Shown: in pieces, positions 16,430-24,157 of the stretch | Numbering within the stretch: the stretch's first letter is position 1 | Layout of the letters: every line of letters starts with the position of its first letter | NCBI RefSeq assembly: GCF_003991905.1 | Contig: NZ_RSCL01000006.1 | Span: forward strand, 287,733 to 351,732 | Length of the DNA stretch: 64,000 nt | Direction of reading: 5' to 3' | Source: Dulcicalothrix desertica PCC 7102 | Lineage (GTDB): Bacteria; Cyanobacteriota; Cyanobacteriia; Cyanobacteriales; Nostocaceae | Position numbers and translations under genes: made by a program | Notes under the pieces: generated by a model | What the model was told of the DNA's origin: nothing | The model's input: only the letters and a program-made list of their open reading frames with translations | Database searches by the model: none

Positions 16430-16876
16430 ACAAATTAAAAAGTAGATGTTAGATATAATTCTTCAATATAGTTAGTTTGTTCGTCAAGTATGTTCATATT
16501 GAAAATTGTATCTGGCATTGTATCGAAACTGTAACATATCTATAAAAAAGTAATAGTTCAGAAACTTGCTTATATTGGAGAGCTATAGGGAAGTTTAGGT
16601 AAGAAATTGGCTACTTGTATAATCTCCCTCAGAGATTTTTACAAATGATTTATGGTTAGATATATTTTAACTTAAATATTTTGGTTAAAGTTTTAAATAT
16701 ACTTATGGTGAGGCGCCGTTCGATTTTCGGGGTTTTGTTGGGTTGCGCTTACGGGTAAACCAACCTACGAATTTGATACGAATGGTACTGTAGGTGATTG
16801 TAAAGCAATATAGGGCGCCATTCATTACGTAGGGTAGTAGTTGGGTGAAGCTGCGAATGTTGAGGAATCTTAAGTA
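16430..16876. other. AT-rich intergenic region with a GTTGGGTTGCGCTTACGG repeat
   Basis: 447 bp between tnpB and the DprA-like gene. No gene seen. From about 16734 it has TTGTTGGGTTGCGCTTACGG followed by ACCAACCTACG, a dispersed repeat type in cyanobacteria, with GGCGCC at 16710 and 16814. The left end of the TnpB element should lie near 16450, but I cannot delimit it. Confidence 0.6.
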
Positions 16877-17461
16877 TTGAGTAAGCGCGCGCGAGTAAAG
16901 GCGCTATCTCTGCTAAAATATCTTGGTTGTTTAAGAAGTGCGAAGCATCCGTCTTTGAGCCAGTCAACAGACCTTATTAATAATATCGATACGTTAGCGC
17001 AAGAGTTGGCGACTATCCAGCAGACAGGTTCTAAACGAATTGCACTGCTGGGTTCGCGTCACGTCCCCATTACGCATCAGAGTCTGATAGAGATGATGAC
17101 TTATGCCTTAGTTTTATCAGGCAACCGCATTATCACTTCGGGTGCAACCGGCACCAATTCTGCCGCAATTAAGGGAGCAATGCGTGCTGACCCCAATTTT
17201 TTGACGGTAATTTTACCACAAAGTCTAAACCGTCAGCCGATAGAATCGCGCCAACAACTTGAACAGGTAATGCATCTTGTGGAAAATCCAACTAATGATA
17301 GTTTGGCCCTGGCAGAAGCTAGCTATCTGTGCAATAAGGAGATAGTCTCCCGTTGCCAGCAGCTTATCTGTTTTGCGTTTCACGATAGCCGCACCTTGTT
17401 ACAAACATGTAGAGAAGCTGAAGAACAGAGGAAGGTGGTAACTTTATTTTACTTTGATTAA
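16877..17461 (+). CDS. DprA-like DNA recombination-mediator-type protein
   Basis: 194 residues with a Rossmann-type DprA/LOG fold: KRIALLGSRHVPITHQSLIEM, LSGNRIITSGATGTNSAAIKGA and NKEIVSRCQQLICFAFHDSRTL. Cyanobacterial genomes label this family DNA recombination-mediator protein A. It is much shorter than true DprA (about 300-370 residues), so binding of nucleotide or DNA is uncertain. Two starts compete. TTG 16877 has a GAGGAA ribosome site at 9-base spacing, whereas TTG 16955 begins at SQSTDL, where I expect the conserved protein to start; the extra 26 residues are basic and may not be translated. It is a single gene after a repeat-bearing spacer. Confidence 0.75.
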   Translation: MSKRARVKALSLLKYLGCLRSAKHPSLSQSTDLINNIDTLAQELATIQQTGSKRIALLGSRHVPITHQSLIEMMTYALVLSGNRIITSGATGTNSAAIKGAMRADPNFLTVILPQSLNRQPIESRQQLEQVMHLVENPTNDSLALAEASYLCNKEIVSRCQQLICFAFHDSRTLLQTCREAEEQRKVVTLFYFD

Positions 17462-17598
17462 CTTTACTGAAAGTCGGCAGTCATTAAGTCAACAGTCAAG
17501 AGTTAGTTGTATTAATTCTAGATTATAGACTTTAGACTGAGGGCTTTAGATTCACTTGTCCATGCATCACAAATTACAATTAACATTTACAGTTAGCC

Positions 17599-17997
17599 GT
17601 GTCAGCCATTTTTTTATACTCTATTTTCGCTAGCGTTGTGCTGATTTACGCTCCATTTCTAGTAGTCAGCTATGGTCGTTTTCGCGTAGGCTACGATATG
17701 GCTGCTCCTCGCGCAATGTTTGATAAATTACCTCCTTACGCACAACGAGCAACTTGGGCACACCAAAATTCGTTTGAAACGTTTATGGTGTTTTCCGTAG
17801 CAGCTTTAATGGCTTATGTAACTGGTGTTAATTCACAGACTTCAGCAGTCGCAGCAATTGCCTTTGTCATCGCGCGATTGCTGTACTCTATTTTCTATAT
17901 TCTGAATATACCCATTTTGCGCTCCTTAATGTTTGCTGTGGGTGGACTCTGTTCGTTAACTTTGTTTATTCAGAGTCTTATTCAAGTTAAAGGTTAG
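17599..17997 (+). CDS. MAPEG family membrane protein
   Basis: 132 residues from a GTG start. Four hydrophobic segments are spaced as in the MAPEG family (microsomal glutathione S-transferase-like): residues about 3-24, 62-77, 82-98 and 106-127. Family-typical stretches are RAMFDKLPPYAQRATWAHQNSFETF and ARLLYSIFYILNIPILRS. Bacterial members are of mostly unknown activity; eicosanoid and glutathione metabolism roles come from eukaryotic relatives. It probably sits in the thylakoid or plasma membrane. It is followed 89 bp later by the YajQ gene on the same strand, without evidence of a shared function. Confidence 0.85.
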   Translation: MSAIFLYSIFASVVLIYAPFLVVSYGRFRVGYDMAAPRAMFDKLPPYAQRATWAHQNSFETFMVFSVAALMAYVTGVNSQTSAVAAIAFVIARLLYSIFYILNIPILRSLMFAVGGLCSLTLFIQSLIQVKG

Positions 17998-18086
17998 TAA
18001 ATTAGAGTTAGGGGCATTCACGTCCCTAGCTCAAATACCTTTACAACTTCAACCCAAGCATACCTATTTCTCACACCAAAACTGTT

Positions 18087-18578
18087 ATGGCTTCAACCTA
18101 TTCATTTGATATTGTCAGCGATTTTGACCGACAAGAGTTAGTCAATGCTATAGACCAAGTTGTGCGAGATGTTAAAAGTCGCTACGACCTCAAAGACACT
18201 AACACCACTGTTGAATTAGGTGACGAAAATATCACTATCAATACCGACAGCGAATTTACTCTCGATACAGTACAAGGTATCCTGCGCGAAAAAGCTGCAA
18301 AGCGTAATCTATCACAGAAAATCTTTGAGTTTGGCAAAATTGAATCAGCTTCAGGTAACCGCGTTCGTCACGAAGTAACCCTTAAAAAAGGTATAAGTCA
18401 AGAAATTGCAAAGCAAATATCTAAGTTAATTCGTGACGAGTTCAAAAAGGTACAAGCATCAATTCAAGGTGATGCTGTTCGCGTCAGCGCTAAAAATAAA
18501 GATGATTTACAAACTGTCATAACTCGACTCAAGCAAGAAGAATACCCAGTTGCCTTACAATTTACTAATTACAGGTAA
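18087..18578 (+). CDS. yajQ: YajQ family nucleotide-binding protein (DUF520)
   Basis: 163 residues, the usual size. It opens with [23 protein letters not shown] and contains [34 protein letters not shown] and [22 protein letters not shown], all conserved in YajQ. The fold is two ferredoxin-like domains. Some homologues bind cyclic di-GMP and act with a transcription regulator, so the same is possible here but not shown. The ATG follows a non-canonical ribosome site. It converges with the LptA-like gene, leaving only 2 bp between stop codons. Confidence 0.92.
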   Translation: MASTYSFDIVSDFDRQELVNAIDQVVRDVKSRYDLKDTNTTVELGDENITINTDSEFTLDTVQGILREKAAKRNLSQKIFEFGKIESASGNRVRHEVTLKKGISQEIAKQISKLIRDEFKKVQASIQGDAVRVSAKNKDDLQTVITRLKQEEYPVALQFTNYR

Positions 18579-18580
18579 AT

Positions 18581-19150
18581 TTACTGTTCGGGCATGGCTA
18601 CTTTATCAGCCGTCATCTTAAACTCGTTGGTTACGAAAAAAGTAGCAGTTTCTGCCTCATACTGTTGTCCTGCTCGCACAATTTTGACTTTACCCGTCAA
18701 AACGACTTTTTGCTCCAATTTATAGTATTCTGCTTTCTCAGCAGTCGCAGTAATTTTTTGAGGCTCGTATCTAAACTCCACATCCCCAGACCAAGTAATC
18801 ACATCATTGACCCTTGGTACTCCTGGCTGTACTAATAAATTTGTTGTGGGCGCCCCAGTTACTGGAGTCGGAATTGTACCATTCGTCGGCGCCCCAGTTA
18901 CTGGAGTCGGAATTGTACCATTCGTCGGCGCCCCAGTTACTGGCGTTGGAATTGTACCATTAGTCGCCGCCCCAGTTACTGGAGTCGGAATTGTACCATT
19001 ATTCGGCGACAAATCAGGCGCCTGAGCATAAACACTGTTAATAGTCGCATTAAGTAAAACCGCGTAAATCAAAACTCCTGGCAGCAAAAACGATAAATGC
19101 AAACCCCTTGCTTGGGCAAAGTTAGACAATAAGCCATATTTTTCAAACAT
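18581..19150 (-). CDS. LptA/OstA-like periplasmic protein with 13-residue tandem repeats
   Basis: 189 residues. The N-terminal hydrophobic segment (HLSFLLPGVLIYAVLLNATINSVYA, ending near residue 42) is a signal peptide. Then come four tandem copies of NGTIPTPVTGA(P/A)T at about residues 49-100, encoded by exact 39-bp units. The C-terminal ~80 residues (DVITWSGDVEFRYEPQKITATAEKAEYY...VVLTGKVKIVRAGQQYEAE) have the repeating beta pattern of the OstA/LptA N-terminal domain, which carries lipopolysaccharide across the periplasm. Three of the four DNA units contain GGCGCC. Copy number may vary between strains. A role in LPS export is a family-based inference. Confidence 0.75.
   Translation of the reverse strand: MFEKYGLLSNFAQARGLHLSFLLPGVLIYAVLLNATINSVYAQAPDLSPNNGTIPTPVTGAATNGTIPTPVTGAPTNGTIPTPVTGAPTNGTIPTPVTGAPTTNLLVQPGVPRVNDVITWSGDVEFRYEPQKITATAEKAEYYKLEQKVVLTGKVKIVRAGQQYEAETATFFVTNEFKMTADKVAMPEQ
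18849..19004. repeat. In-frame 39-bp tandem repeat (four units)
   Basis: Units start at 18849, 18888, 18927 and 18966, each GGCGCCCCAGTTACTGGAGT... with GTT for AGT changes in the third and GCCGCC in the fourth. They encode the Thr/Pro linker of the LptA-like protein. Confidence 0.95.
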
Positions 19151-19851
19151 TTTAGCCAGCTTCTAGTTACAAACTTAAAATATAACTGCAACATCTTGGC
19201 ATGACATCCAGTTAAATGACCACTCGATTCCCCTAACCCCCAATAACTTTAGGGGAAATTTGCCCCCCTTATTAAGGGGGGTTGGGGGGATTAAGTATCA
19301 AATATACATTCCCCAAAGATGAGATATTAAAAACAAAATATACATCAAGTTTGTATTAATAATTATTTTTTAACACGCATATAATATAAATAGATAGTAT
19401 TTTTAATTACACATAAATTCAACATTTCTTTGATTTTAGCGAATTACAAAGACATGAAAGTCAAAAAAAATACATGTATACAATAACACGAATGCAAAAA
19501 AAATACTTCCGCTTAATTACGTATAAACACTGAAAATAATTTATAACCATCTAAAAATAATAACTAAAATGACTTTAGTATTAACACTAGTAGCAGATTT
19601 GTAAGCCAAATTGGCATAAAAATTGTGCGTATTTTTTAATTTAAGGTTGTTTCATAGTAAACTCGATTATGGTACATTAAAGAAACAAATCCATTTGCAT
19701 TCAATTTACAATTATAAAATAATTTATTTGACGAAAGTAATATATATTACCAAGTTTTCACCGTTCCCTATTCGTATTTACAACTAAATAGATACTAAAA
19801 AAATAATTTCAGTAAATCATGCAGTCTTCATAACTTGGAGAATGCGTTATT
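19151..19851. other. AT-rich intergenic region upstream of the taxis operon
   Basis: 700 bp with no convincing gene. Near 19230-19290 is a CCCCTAACCCCCAATAACTT / TTAAGGGGGGTTGGGGGG inverted repeat of a type common in cyanobacterial spacers. The rest is over 70 percent AT and presumably holds the divergent promoters. An ATG at 19842 opens a 12-codon frame that overlaps the TTG start of the response-regulator gene. Confidence 0.6.
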
Positions 19852-21099
19852 TTGTCGGTATTTATTTGTCCACCCTCTAAATTCTTCACATTCATTGCCA
19901 TGAGTAAATCTACTTTAGATCAAGAATCAATGAATACAGTTAATCTTGGTAGGCAGAAATTTTTTCAACCTCTTGAACATTTATCGTTCTTACAAAAAAT
20001 TTCGCAAGATTATGTCAGTGGGAAGTTACAGGTCTTTAGTATTTCACAACAGTGGTCAATATATTTTGAGGAAGGCAAATTAATTTATGCTTGTCAGTTG
20101 AATGAAATGTGGAATCTTTTCTACAAAAAATTACAGCAGGTAAGTCCTGATATGAATTTAAACAATCAGGTATGTAATCAACTAAAAGCGATTTTTGATA
20201 GTCATCATGATGATGGTGGTTGTTCGAGCTATTTAGCAATATGTTGGTTACTTGACCAGCAATATATAGATGCATCCCAAGTTAAGCAATTAATCGAAGA
20301 GTTAGCACTCGAAGTTATGGATTCATTCCTTAAACTCCGAGATGGTATATATGAATTTTTGCCCAATAGTTTTTTAGACGATTTACCCAAGTTTACTCAT
20401 ATTGATATTTCTACTATTGCCCGACTTTGCCAGCAACGTGCGCGAAAAATTGGTAATTTCATTCACCCAGTGTATCGCACCAGCAATTATTTGTTCTCAG
20501 ATTTAAGTGAGCAAGAACTCAATAGTTTCGACCAACCTCAATTACCTCAACAATCTTCTCGTAAAGAAATTAATCAGTACACCGAAACTACAAAAGCGCC
20601 ATCCTTACCAGTTAATAACTACATCGACGCACAAGTCAAGGCGCCTGCCCAAAATACTGATAATACAGCTACACATCGAGATGTACCTTTGAATGAAATT
20701 AAGTCGGACGAAACACATAAGATTTATAAAGTCATGTGCATTGATGACAGTCCAACAATAATAAAAGCAATGCAAGGCTTTTTAGACAAAGAATTATTTC
20801 AAGTTGTAGGTGTCACAGACTCACTCAAGGCATTAATGCAAATCCTTCGTGCCAAACCTGACATTATTTTACTCGATATCTCAATGCCAAATTTAGACGG
20901 TTATGAACTTTGTTCGTTACTACGTAAACATCCAGAATTTCGCCATACACCCATAGTCATGGTGACAGGTAGAACAGGATTCCTCGACAAAGCACGTGCT
21001 AAATTAGTTAAATCATCAGGATATTTAACCAAACCTTTCACTCAAGCAGAATTAATTAAAACAGTATTTCAACAAGTCAGTTGTTTAACTTCGTTTTAA
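19852..21099 (+). CDS. PatA-type response regulator (DUF4388-like + receiver)
   Basis: 415 residues from TTG 19852 (GGAG eleven bases upstream); ATG 19900 is a credible alternative start (MSKSTLDQ). The N-terminal ~200 residues are the PatA-like domain (QDYVSGKLQVFSISQQWSIYFEEGKLIYA), and residues about 295-412 are a receiver domain: VMCIDDSPTIIKAM, ILLDISMPNLDGYEL with the phosphate-accepting Asp, and SGYLTKPF with the conserved Lys. The family includes PatA, PixG, TaxP1 and HmpA, which act in heterocyst patterning or in pilus-based motility. It heads an operon with an MCP and a CheA hybrid, so a taxis output role is likely. Confidence 0.9.
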   Translation: MSVFICPPSKFFTFIAMSKSTLDQESMNTVNLGRQKFFQPLEHLSFLQKISQDYVSGKLQVFSISQQWSIYFEEGKLIYACQLNEMWNLFYKKLQQVSPDMNLNNQVCNQLKAIFDSHHDDGGCSSYLAICWLLDQQYIDASQVKQLIEELALEVMDSFLKLRDGIYEFLPNSFLDDLPKFTHIDISTIARLCQQRARKIGNFIHPVYRTSNYLFSDLSEQELNSFDQPQLPQQSSRKEINQYTETTKAPSLPVNNYIDAQVKAPAQNTDNTATHRDVPLNEIKSDETHKIYKVMCIDDSPTIIKAMQGFLDKELFQVVGVTDSLKALMQILRAKPDIILLDISMPNLDGYELCSLLRKHPEFRHTPIVMVTGRTGFLDKARAKLVKSSGYLTKPFTQAELIKTVFQQVSCLTSF

Positions 21100-21130
21100 C
21101 CTTCATAATTTATTTTATTGAGACAAATAA

Positions 21131-24100
21131 ATGTTAGAAAAAGTTGGCGCCAATAGCAAACCAAACGATAACGCAAAACCAAACAACGTTGATTCAATTG
21201 CTTTATTTAACCAGCAACCAACAAAATCATTTTTAGACAAAATTGGCTTGCGTACAAAATCAGTTTTATTTGCAACCGCAATTAGTACAATCCCAGTACT
21301 TACGATTGGCGCCATTTTATATTCATTTGTAGACCAATCACGTCGGCAAGAAATAAAAACAGCACATAGTAATCAAGCAAATCAAATCACGACAAACATT
21401 AAAAATTCTCTCAAAGAACAGTTACGTGAACTTGAATATTTACCCAACCCAGATTTAATTAATAGTCGTCGTTTCCAAGACCAGCAGGAAATACTTAACA
21501 ACTGGCAAGAAGCAAACAAAATCAATAGTACTAATAATCAACTTTTTATTGTAGATTTTAACGGCAATGTTATTGCTGATGCCCAAAATAAATTAACACA
21601 AAACCAAAAACAAGAAAATTATTTTCAAACTGTATTAAAAACCAATAAGGCATTTATTAGCCAACCTTCTTCAAATAGCAATAACCAGTATTACCTAGAT
21701 TTAGCTGTACCAGTTCAAGGCAGGAATACGAATCAAATTCTCTACATCGTTCGCTCTACTGTTCCTGTCAGCTATTTTCAAAATTTCCTGACTGCTACTC
21801 AAGATAAATACTATATTACCGACGCTTCTGGAAGAATATTTTTGTCTAATAATAAAAACTCACTAGGCAATAATGCTCAAGAACTACCTACAGAAAAATT
21901 ACTCCTTACAAATGCTTCGTGGCCAAGTGACCCAGAACTTGGTAACTTAAAATGGAAAACTTTACTAACTACCGATAAAGCAATAGCTTTTGCTCCAGTC
22001 AATAAATTACTGTGGAAATTGGTAATTGCTACAATTGCTACTACTTTACTAGCTGGAGGAATTGCTGCCATTTTAGGTCATCGAATGCTTTTAAGAATTA
22101 TTAATGCTAACTATACTTTAAAGAAATTGGGACGCGGTAATTTACAAACTCGAATGTCGCTACAGGGAACTGATGAATTAACGAGTTTGGGTGTCAACAT
22201 CAATGATATGGCACAAAAACTCGAAGAATTGCAGCAACAACAAAAGCAAGAAACTCAGCAACTGCGTTTATTCACCAATACATTAATCTCAATTCGCCAA
22301 CCATTTAGTACAGATTCTCTATTAAATACAACAGTTACAAAAATTAGACAAGTATTTAATGCAGACCGTGTTGCTATATACTCCTATAGTTTGCTTGCGC
22401 GAAGTCAAGTATTGGCAGAATCACTGGCGCCTGGTTTACTTAATATATCTGACGATATCATTACTTCCCAGTACGTTAGCCTCGAACCGATAGATGATTT
22501 AAAAAATAATCAAGTGCTAACGATTAGCAATATTTACGAAGCTAATTTCAATTCCGAACATTTGTATTTATTAGAACAGCTACAGGTAAAATCTAAACTA
22601 ACTGTCCCTATATTCAAAGACAGCGCGTTTTTTGGTTATTTAATTGTCCATCATTGTAGTAAACAGCATACCTGGCAACCGCAAGAAGTAAGTTTTCTGA
22701 CTCAGTTCGCGCAGCAGTTTGGGTTAAGCTTAGAGAGAATACGATTGCTCGAAGATTCCCAGTCTCTTAAAAACTTAGCTGTGCATTTAGCTAGTTCATC
22801 GAAAGCACACGATATATATAATGTAGCAGTACAAGATGTACGGCAAGCATTAAAAGCCGACCGTACTGTTATTTATAAATTTGGCGAAAACGGACATGGC
22901 GTTTTTCTAGCTGAGTCAGTCATCGCAGGTTTTACTTGTGCAATGGGTATGCAGCTTGTAGAACCTTGTTTAGGAAAGTGTGTAGATAAACTGACCAAAG
23001 GAAAAATTCAAGTCATCAATAATGTATATCAAGCCGGACTAAATGATTGTTATCTGCAACTATTAGAAAGTTTTAATGTCAAAGCAAATTTAGTAGTGCC
23101 AATTATAGTAAATAACAACCTACTCGGTTTACTTATCACACATCAGTGTTCGCACCCCCGCAACTGGCAGCAGTCAGAAATTGATTTATGCGAGCAGTCC
23201 GCGCGTTTGATTGGTTTAGCATTAGAACGTGCTGACTTATTCTCAACCACACAACAAGCACGAGCTAGTGCAGAACATCTGTTCAAGCAGCATCAACAGC
23301 AAAAACAGCATCATTTTGCACAGCTAATGTCCTTATTAGAACAAATTGAAGGCGCCGTAGTCACTCCAGCAGAAGTAATACAGCACTTAACCGAAATAGA
23401 AGATAACCAAACACACCATATCAACAAAATTGCCACGACAACGAACACACGCAACGAAATTAAAACTGTTGCCAAAAGCGCACGTCTCGCAGCACAAGCT
23501 GCAAGTACTACAACATCGTTAGTAGTAAATATGAGTTCAATAATCGATACAAATATTGAGAATACCAATAATTTACAAAATACAATCGACGAAACAGTTG
23601 GTAAAATCAGAAATTTAGGAGATGATTGCCAAGAAATAGCAACTCTAGCTATACTAATCAATCAAATCGCGGCACAAACCAACTTATTAGCAATAAATGC
23701 TGACATCGAAGCCGCGCGAACATCAGATAATAGACAAGGGTTTGGGATGGTCGCAGAAGAAGTTGCTGCATTGGCGAATAAATGTACTGCTGTATCAAAT
23801 CAAATCATGAATATAGCTCATCGTCTTCAATCTGAAACTACCGAAGTTGTAACTACGGTAGAATCACAAAGTCAGCAAGTAACTGAAAATACTAACTCAT
23901 TAATCGCAGCCAAAGCGAATTTAAGCGAAATAACAGACAAGTGTGGTCAAATCGAAACGAACGTAAACTCGATTTATGGCGCCACAGCGTCACAAATTCA
24001 AGCATCAAAACAAGTGGCAACTGCATTAAAAAACTTATCCAAACTAGATACAAACGAATATTCACAGCTTTTAAATTCTCATTCACAAGCGGTAGCACTA

Positions 24101-24157
24101 ATTAAGCGAATGAAGCAAAGCCTTGAAATGTATCAAGTTGGAGAAAATAATGGATGA
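21131..24157 (+). CDS. Methyl-accepting chemotaxis protein with two GAF domains (PixJ/PtxD-like)
   Basis: 1008 residues. TM1 is at about residues 52-72 (ATAISTIPVLTIGAILYSFV) and TM2 at about 297-318, enclosing a Cache-type sensor, followed by a HAMP region. Then come GAF1 (~390-545) and GAF2 (~565-710), then an MCP signalling domain with the tip ILAINADIEAARTSDNRQGFGMVAEEVAALA. GAF2 keeps two cysteines in cyanobacteriochrome-like positions: C613 in EPCLGKC (DXCF-like) and C640 in LNDCYLQLLESFNVKANLVVPI. GAF1 has Glu-His where the second would lie (FNSEHLYLL). Bilin binding and phototaxis are therefore possible for GAF2 only. It overlaps the CheA gene by 8 bp. Confidence 0.9.
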   Translation: MLEKVGANSKPNDNAKPNNVDSIALFNQQPTKSFLDKIGLRTKSVLFATAISTIPVLTIGAILYSFVDQSRRQEIKTAHSNQANQITTNIKNSLKEQLRELEYLPNPDLINSRRFQDQQEILNNWQEANKINSTNNQLFIVDFNGNVIADAQNKLTQNQKQENYFQTVLKTNKAFISQPSSNSNNQYYLDLAVPVQGRNTNQILYIVRSTVPVSYFQNFLTATQDKYYITDASGRIFLSNNKNSLGNNAQELPTEKLLLTNASWPSDPELGNLKWKTLLTTDKAIAFAPVNKLLWKLVIATIATTLLAGGIAAILGHRMLLRIINANYTLKKLGRGNLQTRMSLQGTDELTSLGVNINDMAQKLEELQQQQKQETQQLRLFTNTLISIRQPFSTDSLLNTTVTKIRQVFNADRVAIYSYSLLARSQVLAESLAPGLLNISDDIITSQYVSLEPIDDLKNNQVLTISNIYEANFNSEHLYLLEQLQVKSKLTVPIFKDSAFFGYLIVHHCSKQHTWQPQEVSFLTQFAQQFGLSLERIRLLEDSQSLKNLAVHLASSSKAHDIYNVAVQDVRQALKADRTVIYKFGENGHGVFLAESVIAGFTCAMGMQLVEPCLGKCVDKLTKGKIQVINNVYQAGLNDCYLQLLESFNVKANLVVPIIVNNNLLGLLITHQCSHPRNWQQSEIDLCEQSARLIGLALERADLFSTTQQARASAEHLFKQHQQQKQHHFAQLMSLLEQIEGAVVTPAEVIQHLTEIEDNQTHHINKIATTTNTRNEIKTVAKSARLAAQAASTTTSLVVNMSSIIDTNIENTNNLQNTIDETVGKIRNLGDDCQEIATLAILINQIAAQTNLLAINADIEAARTSDNRQGFGMVAEEVAALANKCTAVSNQIMNIAHRLQSETTEVVTTVESQSQQVTENTNSLIAAKANLSEITDKCGQIETNVNSIYGATASQIQASKQVATALKNLSKLDTNEYSQLLNSHSQAVALIKRMKQSLEMYQVGENNG

